Assembly: GCF_030817655.1 (NCBI RefSeq)
Contig: NZ_JAUSZM010000003.1
Coordinates: 8,804,001 to 8,868,000, forward strand
Length of the DNA stretch: 64,000 nt
DNA from: Streptomyces sp. V4I2
GTDB taxonomy: Bacteria; Actinomycetota; Actinomycetes; Streptomycetales; Streptomycetaceae
Direction: 5' to 3'
The notes under the pieces were generated by a model. It did not search any database. It was not told the origin of the DNA and was given only the letters and a program-made list of their open reading frames with translations. Positions 24,508-32,656 of the stretch are shown here, in pieces (positions within the stretch are counted from its first letter, which is position 1; each line of letters begins with the position of its first letter). The position numbers and the translations under genes were made by a program.

Positions 24508-24678
24508 CTGTCGCCCCGGGAACTCGACGTTCTGGCGCAGGTGGCGCGGGGCTGCAGCAACGCCGAAGTCGGGCGCCGGCTGTCGCTGCTGCCCGAAACG
24601 GTCAAGTCGTGTCTGCGCTGCGCGATGCGCAAGCTGGGAGCGAGTACCCGCTTCGAGGGGGTGGTCGCCACACGGTGA
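24508..24678 (+). pseudogene. LuxR-type HTH domain fragment
   Basis: LSPRELDVLAQVARGCSNAE then GRRLSLLPETVKSCLRCAMR is a complete GerE/LuxR helix-turn-helix (consensus LTxRExEVLxLxAxGxSNxEIAxxLxxSxxTVKxHxxxIxxKL), ending in a natural stop. The receiver or ATPase domain that should precede it is replaced by the synthetase fragment. It could encode a free-standing HTH only if a start exists within it, and none is convincing. Confidence 0.65.
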
Positions 24679-24776
24679 CAGGGTTTGCTGCCCTGGGTTC
24701 CGACGCCACGCACCCGCCCCGAGCAACCGACCGTCATCGAGTCGGACGGTTTTGCGTGCCTGAGCGGTTGCCGCTC

Positions 24777-24818
24777 GGAAACCGATCGGTGTACAGTGAT
24801 GGAAACCGATCGGTTTCC
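24777..24818. promoter_or_regulatory. Tandem operator GGAAACCGATCGGT(TTCC) over the NmrA-gene promoter
   Basis: GGAAACCGATCGGTTTCC is a perfect 18-bp palindrome, and an incomplete copy (GGAAACCGATCGGTGTAC) begins 24 bases upstream. A promoter-like pair, TTGCCG and TACAGT with an 18-base spacer, overlaps the first copy. The ATG lies 17 bases after the second copy. This is a typical TetR-family repressor arrangement; the cognate repressor gene is not intact nearby. Confidence 0.7.
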
Positions 24819-24835
24819 AGCTTGGAGTCGCACCC

Positions 24836-25933
24836 ATGTCTACTCATGCCACCTCCTCCATCTTCGTCATCGGCGGCACAGGGGCCCAGGGAATGCCCGT
24901 TGTTCGCGCTCTTGTCGCGGACAAGAAGTACTCCGTCAAGGTCCTCACCCGGGAGGCCAGTTCCCCCCGAGCCCAGGAGCTCGTTGCGCTCGGCAACGTC
25001 TCCATCCTCGAAGGGACGTTCGCCGACGAGGACGTACTGCGCGAAGGATTTCGCGGCTGCGACGGAGCGTTCATCAACATCGACGGGTTCAACACCGGCG
25101 AGAAAACGGAGACCTACTGGGCCATCCGTACTTATGAGATCGCGATCGAAGAAGGTATCAAGTTCTTCGTCTACGGAAACCTCGACTACGCCCTCAAGAA
25201 GTCGGGCTACGACTCCAGGTTCCGCACCGGCCACTATGACGGCAAGGGCCGCATGGCCGAATGGGTGCTGTTCCAGAACGAAAAGAACAGGGACCGGATG
25301 GGAGCGGCGGTCTTCACCTCTGGGCCCTATATCGAGATGGTGATCTCACCGCTGACGCCCATGACACCCTCCGTCGAGGACGGTGTCGTCACGTGGCGAG
25401 TCCCGCTCGGTGAGGGGGCCGTCCCGCACGTGGCCCTGGATGACTGCGGCTTCTATGTCCGCTGGCTCTTCGACCACCCGGAACGGGCCAACGGTATGGA
25501 CCTCGAAGTCGCCATCGAGCACATGACCTATGCCGACATGGCCGCGGCTTTCGAGAAGGTCACCGGGCACCCGGCGCAGTACATCGACACCGATCTGGAC
25601 GCGTACTGGAACAGTCCGGACCTGACGGGGCTTGCCGATCACCCTGCTGGATACAACGCCGACCCCGACGACAAGAGCACCATGAGTTTCCGTGACAATT
25701 TCACCGGCTTCTGGAATGTGTGGAAGTACGGGATCATCACCAGGGACTACGCGCTGCTCGACGAAATTCACCCCGGCAGGATCAAAAGTGCCGAGGAGTG
25801 GTTCCGTCGGGAGGATCAGTTGGGGAGCGAACTCGGCAAGGGGAGTCTTTGGGACAGGGTTCAGCTGGAGAACTGGAGTATGGAATCGGCGGTCCTCAAG
25901 AGCAGCGCGGACTTCAGGACGGGAAAGTTGTAA
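24836..25933 (+). CDS. NmrA-like NAD(P)-binding protein
   Basis: The 365-residue protein is an atypical short-chain dehydrogenase of the NmrA/HSCARG group. The N-terminus has the motif IFVIGGTGAQGMPVVRALV, and the LTREASSPRAQEL segment follows where NADP-phosphate contacts occur. No YxxxK catalytic pair is obvious, so it may be a redox sensor or an isoflavone-reductase-like enzyme. It is somewhat longer than typical (~300 residues), with a C-terminal region rich in Trp and Phe. It is preceded by two tandem palindromic operators and followed by a broken SnoaL-like gene, its likely former operon partner. Codon usage is slightly less GC-biased than its neighbours. Confidence 0.8.
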   Translation: MSTHATSSIFVIGGTGAQGMPVVRALVADKKYSVKVLTREASSPRAQELVALGNVSILEGTFADEDVLREGFRGCDGAFINIDGFNTGEKTETYWAIRTYEIAIEEGIKFFVYGNLDYALKKSGYDSRFRTGHYDGKGRMAEWVLFQNEKNRDRMGAAVFTSGPYIEMVISPLTPMTPSVEDGVVTWRVPLGEGAVPHVALDDCGFYVRWLFDHPERANGMDLEVAIEHMTYADMAAAFEKVTGHPAQYIDTDLDAYWNSPDLTGLADHPAGYNADPDDKSTMSFRDNFTGFWNVWKYGIITRDYALLDEIHPGRIKSAEEWFRREDQLGSELGKGSLWDRVQLENWSMESAVLKSSADFRTGKL

Positions 25934-26057
25934 ACGGGCCGGTCGCACGGTGTGCTCTGTATCACTCGCGCGCCCCCCATTAGTGCATTTGAAGTAACTG
26001 GTGCCGTTCGGAAACCGTAGCCGTCGCCAGCCCGCACCCCACACCATGGAGGACTCC

Positions 26058-26416
26058 ATGACCGCCATCACCTCGTCCAACACCGCGAGTGAGATGGTGC
26101 GCTCGGCCACGAGCACCGTGCTCCGGGTCGCCGCGCGCGAGTTGGAGCTCTACGACACCGGCGACGTCGACGGGGCGGACGAGGTGTTCGCCCCGAATGT
26201 GATCGACCACTTCCCGGCGGCTGGGTGGTTCTCCACTGGCGGATGACGGCGATCCACACCGGAGACGCCTTCGGGTTCGCCGCCAGCGGCAACTCGGTCG
26301 ACATCAACGGCCAGGACATCATGCGCATCGTCGACGGCAAGATCACCGAGATCTACCACGTCGAAGAGCTGCTCAAGCTGGCCGAGCAGATCAGCAGTGG
26401 CGCGCAGCCGGCGTGA
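26058..26416 (+). pseudogene. SnoaL-like polyketide-cyclase/ester-cyclase family gene, deleted and frameshifted
   Basis: The ATG has a GGAGG site, and the first frame reads to FAPNVIDHFPAAGWFSTGG and stops. A second frame resumes as WRMTAIHTGDAFGFAASGNS, then VDINGQDIMRIVDGKITEIY and HVEELLKLAEQI, the conserved C-terminal half of the SnoaL fold. The ~40 residues normally between these parts are missing, so an internal deletion caused the frameshift. It probably acted with the NmrA-like protein upstream. Confidence 0.75.
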
Positions 26417-26719
26417 ACAGCGAGATCTTCCAGGGCTACGCCCACCCCTGACTCCTGATCGGCAGGCGTCGCCTCGAAGCGGCGCCTGCCGACGTCATGG
26501 TTCTGCCTGGCGCTCGCCCCGTACGCGCCCCCGCCTTCTCGCCGACGCTCATGAGGGCGAACACGGCCGCCACCCTCCCTCCCGCGCTCCGTCGGGTCCG
26601 TCCGAAACCGCCGTACCGTCGCCGCGGCAGCACCGCCCTTCCGGCGGTGCGCGACACCCTCGCGGATGCTCGCCTCGGACCGGCTCGCCGTATTCACGAC
26701 AGGGCCGTCAACCAGGCGG
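26417..26719. other. Gene-free stretch
   Basis: No coding signal or conserved motif seen between the SnoaL remnant and the LacI remnant. Confidence 0.4.
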
Positions 26720-27340
26720 CTACGCCGTCTCGCGCCGGATGAGCGCGAGGATGTCGCCCGGGCCCGGCCCGGCCGGGCACTCCCGGGGCCGGGACCGGAG
26801 CGCCGACCGTCGAGAGGATGACGGCGGTGAGATCGCCGGCTGCCGCGGTGAGGTCCAGCCCGATGGTGGTCAGGGCCGGTACGGCGAGCGAGCTCACGGG
26901 GAGGTCGTCGACGCCGATGAGGGCCAGGTCGTCCGGGGACGTCGATGAGCTGCGTGCGGCGGCTGCCAGGACGGCGAGGGCGATCAGATCGTTGAACGCG
27001 GCGACCGGGGTGACCGGGGTGACCGGGGTGGCGCCCTGAGTCCACTCCACGACGGCGGCTCGGGCACTGGCCCGCGAGTAGCGCATGCTGACCCACCTGC
27101 GGCGCAGGCAGTCCCAGATCACGGCAAGCCCGGGTGGCTCCCTCAAGGCGCGGCAGACAGAAGGGCCGCTCTCGGGGGGTCGTCCAGCGCGGCATAGCCG
27201 ATGTGCCGGTGCCGCGTGCCGCGAGGTGCTCGATCTGCAGCCGTCCGATGTCTTCCTGGTTCAATCCCGGTCAGGCCGGTGCCGTCCGGTGTGTACACGC
27301 CGTCGAGCAGGAGGATCTCCGCCCGGTGCGGTGACTGGGC
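26720..27340 (-). pseudogene. LacI-family regulator, C-terminal two thirds with several frameshifts
   Basis: Pieces in three reverse frames line up as one LacI effector domain: EDIGRLQIEHLAARG, then HRHIGYAALDD, then RPFCLPRLEGATRACRDLGL, then VAAFNDLIALAVLAAAARS and DLALIGVDDLPVSSLAVPAL. After another shift it ends GDILALIRRETA and a stop. The helix-turn-helix end is missing. Three copies of GACCGGGGT sit in the middle (27003-27029), adding a PVTPVTPV repeat. This looks like slippage in decaying sequence. Confidence 0.7.
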
Positions 27341-27385
27341 GTCGGCGGGCGGCCGGCCCCCGACGGTACGTAGCCGAGACGCTCC

Positions 27386-27712
27386 GACGTCTCCAGCTTC
27401 GTACGGCTCTGCGACGTCGACTTCGAAGGCGTGTCGCGCACCTTCGCCGAAGGATTCCTTCGGCTGGATCCCACCTCTCCCCTCGATCCGGTGTAGTCCG
27501 TACGTGTGCGGCTGAACTCCTGCGCGCACGAGGCCAAGGCCGGACACCAGATACGTCTGCTGATCGCCGGCGGCTGTCATCCGCGGTACGCAAGCAACGA
27601 GGGAACCGGTGAACTGCCCGGCACCGGGGGCGAGTTGTGGCCGTGCACGCGCACCGTCCACCACGACAGCGGCGCGGTGTCCCGCGTGGTCCTGCCGACG
27701 TCGTCCGGGTGA
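27386..27712 (+). pseudogene. CocE/NonD hydrolase C-terminal domain fragment
   Basis: One plus-strand frame reads SFVRLCDVDFEGVSRTFAEG, FLRLDPTSPLDPV, then a TAG stop, then SVRVRLNSCAHEAKAGHQIR and GGCHPRYASNEGTGE, VHHDSGAVSRVVLP. This is the jelly-roll C-terminal domain of X-Pro dipeptidyl-peptidase/CocE hydrolases. The alpha/beta-hydrolase part is gone. It is not a copy of the intact cocE-like gene at 32653-34398; the sequences are distant. Confidence 0.75.
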
Positions 27713-27757
27713 GGACCGGGCGCCCGGTCGGAGACGATCCGGGAGGCGCACCCCTTC

Positions 27758-28396
27758 TTATCCGGGTGCGTCCTGCCCCGCACTGAGCCCGTCCAGCAGG
27801 AGGTCCCCGAGCTCGGAGAAGGCCTCGCCGGCGGTCAGGCCGGTGCTCTCCAGAAGGACCCCCGACTGGACCGCGTCGATGGTCACCGCCACGACCTGGG
27901 CGGCGAAGTGCCCGTTGAGCGCGCGGAAGACGCCGGTCCGCACGCCCTCTTCGATCAGTTCATGGACCCGCTGCGCGGCGGCGGCGGAGTTCGTGCGGTA
28001 GATCTGTGCGGTCGGTTCGTAGCCGACCATGTCGTCGTAGAAGGCGTTGGAGTGGCGGCGCATGGCCGTGCCGACGCCGGCGAGGTAGACCCGGATGCGC
28101 TGCCTGGGATCGGGCTCGGCCTGGACGGCCTGCTCGATCTCGGCTGTGGCCTCCCGGAAGAAGGCGCGGGTGACCGCAAGGACCAGTTGTTCCTTCGTGG
28201 AGGCCAGGCTGTACAGCGTGGCCTTGGAGCACTCCAGCCGTTGCGCGAGCTGATCCATGGTCACCGCGGTGAAGCCCTCGGCCAGGATGATTGCCTCGGC
28301 CTGACGCAGCAGTTCGTCCCGCCGGCGTGTGTCGACGACCCGCCTGCGTGCCGTTCGGCGCGGTCGTCGGTCACGCGAGTCAGTCGGGGCTGTCAC
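27758..28396 (-). CDS. TetR-family regulator of the hydrolase/acyl-CoA operon
   Basis: The 212-residue TetR regulator begins with a basic N-terminal arm and then the helix-turn-helix, TMDQLAQRLECSKATLYSLA (about residues 45-65). The effector domain contains the YEPTAQIYR segment mentioned for the upstream fragment. The GTG before TAPTDSRD is chosen as start; longer frames run through promoter DNA. The 27-base operator-like element upstream is repeated before the cocE-like gene 6 kb away. It therefore probably autoregulates and represses the CocE hydrolase/acyl-CoA synthetase/hydratase/SDR operon. Confidence 0.82.
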   Translation of the reverse strand: MTAPTDSRDRRPRRTARRRVVDTRRRDELLRQAEAIILAEGFTAVTMDQLAQRLECSKATLYSLASTKEQLVLAVTRAFFREATAEIEQAVQAEPDPRQRIRVYLAGVGTAMRRHSNAFYDDMVGYEPTAQIYRTNSAAAAQRVHELIEEGVRTGVFRALNGHFAAQVVAVTIDAVQSGVLLESTGLTAGEAFSELGDLLLDGLSAGQDAPG

Positions 28397-28473
28397 CGCA
28401 GCAGTCTCCCATGAGGGTCTTCGCCGGAAGTGGCGGGCCGTCGCCCCGGCCGGAAGGCCGGGCCTTTCGAAGA

Positions 28474-28500
28474 GGTACCAAAGTGCCGTCCAACGTACCC
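28474..28500. promoter_or_regulatory. TetR operator candidate upstream of the tetR gene
   Basis: The element GGTACCAAAGTGCC followed by GTCCAACGTACCC aligns base for base with the element upstream of the cocE-like operon: GGTAC, then CC seven bases on, then AACGTACCC at the same spacing. It lies ~80 bases before the tetR start. The shared element links regulator and target operon. Confidence 0.65.
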
Positions 28501-28554
28501 TGGAGAGAGGCGTCGGTGGTCTCCTCGATGGTGCCCGGTACATGTCCGCGACGC

Positions 28555-29205
28555 GGCGGTAGCCTGCTCGCTCAGCATGGGTGCGAGCGGCGTGAAGAAG
28601 GCGTGGGGGTCGGTCGCCTCGTAGGTCACGGTCCGTCCGAGCCGGGTGCTGAGTGCCTCGGCCAGGTTCCCGCCGCTGATCGCCGGGCACTGGCCGACGG
28701 AGGCCACACCGGTGACGTCGGTGCGTTCGAACAGCGCGGTGGCGGTGTCGGCGATGTCGAGGTGTGAGGCCCAGGAGGCGCGGAAGCCGCTGGGCAGCGC
28801 GTAGCGCAGTACGTCTTCCTCGCGGACGCCTGTGATGACGGTCGGCAGCAGCAGGTTCTCCGGGTAGAACCGGGCTCGATCACTGCGTGGGAGCCCCCGC
28901 TGTCCGCCAGCCCGACGGCAAGCACCGTAACAGCGCTCTCTTCCGAGTCGTCCCGACCGCTGTCGCCCTCGGTGCTGACGAGGCCGCCGCTGGTGGAGAA
29001 CACCACGCTGGCAGGCCGGGCCTCGCCGACGGCGGCCACGATGTTACTGCGCGAAGGCCAGGCGGTCCTCCTCCGGGGCCACCGGCAGGTGGACGAACAC
29101 CCCCTCAGCGCCACGGTAGGCATCGGCCAGGTCCACGGTGGAGGAGTGGTCGACGGCCGGCGCGCGGGCACCGTCCACGGCGGTGACGGCGACGACAGGG
29201 GAGCG
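28555..29205 (-). pseudogene. NmrA-family NAD(P)-binding protein remnant
   Basis: Three reverse frames join into one protein: STVDLADAYRGAEGVFVHLP, then NIVAAVGEARPASVVFSTSG, then ASVGQCPAISGGNLAEALST and VTYEATDPHAFFTPLAPML. The Rossmann N-terminus with the GxxGxxG motif is missing, as is everything before about residue 40. At least two frameshifts are present. It runs head to head with the truncated HxlR gene, which is missing its own head. Confidence 0.7.
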
Positions 29206-29458
29206 CGAGCTCCTGCGGGGACCCCACCGCTTCACAGAGCTGCGTGACGCCCTGCCCGGTATCAGCCCGCACACCCTGACCAGCCGGCTCCGCCAGTTCG
29301 AGAGGCACGGCATCGTCATCCGCACCGCCTACGCGGAGATCCCGCCGCGGGTCGAGTACTGGCTCACCCCTCTCGGTGAAGGTCTGCGCGAGGTCCTCGA
29401 TGCCATGGCCACCTGGGCCGTGGCAGTCCCCGACGGCGAGCCCGCAGTCACCGCCTGA
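29201..29458 (+). pseudogene. HxlR-family regulator lacking its N-terminus
   Basis: The frame carries ELLRGPHRFTELRDALPGIS, then LTSRLRQFERHGIVIRTAYA and VEYWLTPLGEGLREVLDAM, the winged-helix core of HxlR regulators. The first ~30 residues (a Cys-containing N-terminus and helix 1) are missing. In-frame start codons exist upstream in NmrA-derived DNA, so a chimeric protein could in principle be made. HxlR/NmrA divergent pairs are common, and here the shared head region has been deleted. Confidence 0.7.
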
Positions 29459-29472
29459 CCGTCAAGGCGGTG

Positions 29473-30231
29473 TCACCGGATCGAGGACCCGATGGAGATG
29501 CCGCCGTCCACGTCCAGGACGATGCCGGTGATGTAGCCGGCGGCCTCGCTGGCGAGGAAGGCCGCGGCTTCCGCGATGTCCTCGGGCCTGCCGGTGCGGC
29601 GCATCGGGATCTTGTTGGTGAGTTTGTCCCGTGCGGGGCCGTTCATGGAGGCGAGCATGGGTGTCTCGATGAGGCCGGGGGCGATGGCGTTGGCGGTGAT
29701 GCCGTGGCGGGCGCCCTCGAGGGCGAGGGTGCGGGTCATGCCGACGATGCCGGCCTTGGCGGCCACGTAGTTGGTCTGGCCGAAGTTCCCGCGCCATGAC
29801 ATGGAGGAGAAGCTGACGATGCGTCCGTAGCCCTGGCGTTTCATGGGGCCGAACACGGCGCGGGCGCAGTGGAAGCCACCGGTGAGGCTGACATCGATGA
29901 CGGCGTGCCAGTCGTCGTCGGTGATGTCCTCGACGCGGTTGTCGCGGATGATGCCGGCGTTGTTGACCAGCACGTCGAGGCGGCCGAGGTCGGCGGTGAC
30001 GCCGTCGATCCAGGCATCGACCTGAGCGGAGTCCGTCACGTCCACCACGTCGGCGCGGAGTTTCGCCTCGTGGGCGTCGGCGATCGTCCCGGCGGCGTCG
30101 GTGAGGGCTTGTTCCTTGACGTCGGCCAGCGCGACCGTGGCGCCCTCTGCGGCGAACCGGGTCGCCATGGCGAGGCCGAGACCTTGCGCGGCGCCGGTGA
30201 TGGCGACGACGCGTCCATGGTAGCGATTCAC
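29473..30231 (-). CDS. Short-chain dehydrogenase/reductase (FabG-like)
   Basis: The 252-residue classical SDR carries the TGAAQGLGLAMA cofactor motif (TGxxxGxG), NNAG (LVNNAGIIRDN), the catalytic Ser in FSSMSW, and YVAAK (Tyr-x3-Lys) in NYVAAKAG. The C-terminal DVDGG is typical of 3-oxoacyl reductases. As the last gene of the operon it would act on a 3-hydroxyacyl- or 3-ketoacyl-CoA formed by the hydratase encoded upstream. The GTG start overlaps the hydratase stop by 4 nt. Confidence 0.88.
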   Translation of the reverse strand: MNRYHGRVVAITGAAQGLGLAMATRFAAEGATVALADVKEQALTDAAGTIADAHEAKLRADVVDVTDSAQVDAWIDGVTADLGRLDVLVNNAGIIRDNRVEDITDDDWHAVIDVSLTGGFHCARAVFGPMKRQGYGRIVSFSSMSWRGNFGQTNYVAAKAGIVGMTRTLALEGARHGITANAIAPGLIETPMLASMNGPARDKLTNKIPMRRTGRPEDIAEAAAFLASEAAGYITGIVLDVDGGISIGSSIR

Positions 30232-31016
30232 TTGGTGTCTGCTTTCGTGGTGGGGGGAGCGAGGAAGGCCCGCAGGGCGTCCGCCACCGAGCTCGCCGGC
30301 CAGTTGTCGGCGAAGACGGCCAGTTCCTCCCGCAGGGCCTGCTCGGGGGCGATGCCGTCGATCCGGTGCAGGAGTGTCTTGAGCCGTTGCTGGGCGGGGC
30401 TGTTGCGGTCGGCCAACTGCCGGCAGGTACGGGTGGCGGTGGCGTCGAGGTCGGCCTCGGGCACGATCGCGCGGATCCAGCCGGTGTGTGCGAAGGCGGT
30501 CGCGGGCAGCAGTTCGCCGGTGAGCAGGAGCCAGCGGGCCAGCCCGCGGCCGACCGCACCGGGAAGCCGGACGCTTGACCCGCCGGCCGGTACCAGCCGC
30601 CGCTTCAGGTGACCGTCGCCGATGAGTGTGGTGTCGGCGGCCACGACGACATCGCAGGCCAGCGCGAGTTCCAGGCCCCCGGCGACGGCGTGACCGTGCA
30701 GCACGGCGACCCAGGGTTTCGGGCTGGCCTCGATGCGGCTGAAGCAGGCCGACAGGTCGGTCAGGAAGCCGACCGGGTTGTCGCCCTTGTCGTGCAGTTC
30801 CAGGAACTGGTGGAAGTCCCCGCCGGCACAGAAGCTCGGTCCTTTGCCCGCCACCGCGATGACCGCAGTCCCAGGATCGGCCTCGGCGCTGGTGATCTGC
30901 TTGTCCAGGGCTTCGATGAGGGTGATGTCGAGGGCGTTGCGCCGCTCGGGGCGGTTGAGCCACAGCCACCGGACGGGGCCGCGTTGCTCGACGAGCAGGG
31001 GTTCCATGCCGGTCAA
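30228..31016 (-). CDS. Enoyl-CoA hydratase/isomerase family protein
   Basis: This is a crotonase-fold protein of ~262 residues. The oxyanion-hole segments are GPSFCAGGDF and HGHAVAGGLELALACDVVVA. The second catalytic acidic residue expected near residue 140 is in the GDGHLKRRLVPAGG segment, which is unusual (normally F-x-P-E-x-x-L-G). The enzyme may therefore be a hydrolase, isomerase or decarboxylase of the superfamily rather than a true hydratase. A TTG start with GGAG at ideal distance overlaps the preceding stop; an ATG nine bases on is the alternative. Confidence 0.83.
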   Translation of the reverse strand: MTGMEPLLVEQRGPVRWLWLNRPERRNALDITLIEALDKQITSAEADPGTAVIAVAGKGPSFCAGGDFHQFLELHDKGDNPVGFLTDLSACFSRIEASPKPWVAVLHGHAVAGGLELALACDVVVAADTTLIGDGHLKRRLVPAGGSSVRLPGAVGRGLARWLLLTGELLPATAFAHTGWIRAIVPEADLDATATRTCRQLADRNSPAQQRLKTLLHRIDGIAPEQALREELAVFADNWPASSVADALRAFLAPPTTKADTK

Positions 31017-32656
31017 CGGGACTCCGGGGTGGCGAGTTCGGTACGTCGGCGTTTACGCAGCAGGTAGCGCTGGGTCTTGCCGCTGGGCGTCTTGGGCAGG
31101 GCGTCGATGAAGTGGATCGTGCGGGGGTAGGCGTGGGCGGCGTAGCGGGTCTTGACCAGAAGCTGGAGCTCGGTGGCGAGTTCCGGTGAGCCGTCGACGC
31201 CGTCGCGGAGGACGACGTACGCCTCGATGACCTCGCCGCGGACGTCGTCGGGTGCGCCGATGACGCTGCACTCGGCGACGGCGGGGTGCTGGGCGAGGAC
31301 GCTCTCGATCTCGAACGGCCCGATCCGGTAGCCGGCCATGATGATGACGTCGTCGTCGCGTGAGGAGAAGAAGAAGTCGCCGTCGGCGTCGATGCGCCCG
31401 GCGTCGCCGGTGAGGTACCAGCGGCCGTCGGCGGTGAACTTGGTGCCGCTCTGCCCGGGGATCTGGTAGTCGCGGAAGGTCATCAGCGGGCTCGCCGTGA
31501 CGTCGATCGCGACCCGGCCGAGCACGCCCGGTCCGGCGGGCTCGTCCTTCTCGTCGGCCAGGACGGTGAGGCTCCAGCCGGGCACCGGCCGGCCCATCGA
31601 TCCCGTCTTGAGGGGACGGGCGAGTTCCGGATGGTGGTGGTTGGCCAGGGGCATGCCGACCTCGGTCTGGCCGAAGTGATCGTGCACGGCCAGACCCAGC
31701 GTGGCGCCGGCCCACTCGTTGACCTCGGGGGTCAGGGGCTCGCCCGCGCTGGACGCCCGTTGCAGGTGCAGTTTCTGCGGCACGGGCACCGTTGAGGAGC
31801 GCAGTCCCCGGTACACGGTCGGGGCGGCGGTGAAGTCGGTGACCTGGTGGTCGACGAGGGTGCGCCAGGTCGTCTCGGCGGAGAACCCGCCGGACAGCAG
31901 CAGGCTGGGGATGCCGGCGGCCATCGGCGCGACGATGACGGAGTACAGCCCGTAGGCCCAGCCGGGGTCGGCGGCGCACCAGTACTTGCTGTCCTGGGTG
32001 ACGCCGAGGCCGTACTCCAGGTAGATCTGCCATCCGGCGATGTAGGAGACGGGGTGGATGACTCCCTTGGGCTTGCCGGTGGTGCCGGAGGTGAACATGT
32101 GCACCAGGGGTCCGTCCCCGCTCGTGGGGATGGCGGGTACCGGCTCGGGCGACGCGGCAGCGACGAGGTCGGCGAGTGACACGTCACCGCGCTGCGTGCC
32201 GGTTCCGGTGACGACGACACGGCGCCGAGGGTCGTCGGGCATGTCGGGGCCCGGGTCGAGCTTGTGGCGCTGGTCCGGGTCGACGACCACCACGTGCGCA
32301 CCGGAGCCTTCCAGGCGCAGCGCGATGGCCTGGGGCGCGAACGCGGTGAACAGCGGGACGTAGACCGCGCCGAGCCGCCAGATCGCGAGGATGACGGTGA
32401 CCAGGTCGGTGCTCTTGCCCATCAGGGTCGCCACCCGGTCACCCGGACCGACGCCAAGCCCTTGCAGCGCCCGCGCACAGCGGTGCGAGTCGGCGGCGAG
32501 CTCGCCGAAGGTCAGCGTCGAAGCCTTGCCGGTGCCGTCGACCACGGTGAACGCGACGCGGTCGGCGGGGTGCCGGTCGCACAACAGTTGGGCCACGTCG
32601 AGGGAAGGAGCTGCGAAGGTCGCGGTCAATTCGGACACCCGGTCGGCCGCGCTCAC
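31013..32656 (-). CDS. AMP-forming acyl-CoA synthetase
   Basis: The 547-residue adenylate-forming ligase has the P-loop HMFTSGTTGKPKGVIHPV, the A5/A7-type segments HDHFGQTEVGMPL and GRWYLTGDAG, and the C-terminal catalytic lysine in LPKTPSGKTQRYLLRK. It resembles the medium-chain/acetyl-CoA-synthetase-like enzymes of actinobacteria. It presumably activates the acid released by the CocE-type hydrolase, feeding the crotonase and SDR enzymes. GTGA overlap with the hydrolase stop indicates coupling. A diverged fragment of a related synthetase lies at 23985-24500. Confidence 0.88.
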   Translation of the reverse strand: MSAADRVSELTATFAAPSLDVAQLLCDRHPADRVAFTVVDGTGKASTLTFGELAADSHRCARALQGLGVGPGDRVATLMGKSTDLVTVILAIWRLGAVYVPLFTAFAPQAIALRLEGSGAHVVVVDPDQRHKLDPGPDMPDDPRRRVVVTGTGTQRGDVSLADLVAAASPEPVPAIPTSGDGPLVHMFTSGTTGKPKGVIHPVSYIAGWQIYLEYGLGVTQDSKYWCAADPGWAYGLYSVIVAPMAAGIPSLLLSGGFSAETTWRTLVDHQVTDFTAAPTVYRGLRSSTVPVPQKLHLQRASSAGEPLTPEVNEWAGATLGLAVHDHFGQTEVGMPLANHHHPELARPLKTGSMGRPVPGWSLTVLADEKDEPAGPGVLGRVAIDVTASPLMTFRDYQIPGQSGTKFTADGRWYLTGDAGRIDADGDFFFSSRDDDVIIMAGYRIGPFEIESVLAQHPAVAECSVIGAPDDVRGEVIEAYVVLRDGVDGSPELATELQLLVKTRYAAHAYPRTIHFIDALPKTPSGKTQRYLLRKRRRTELATPESR

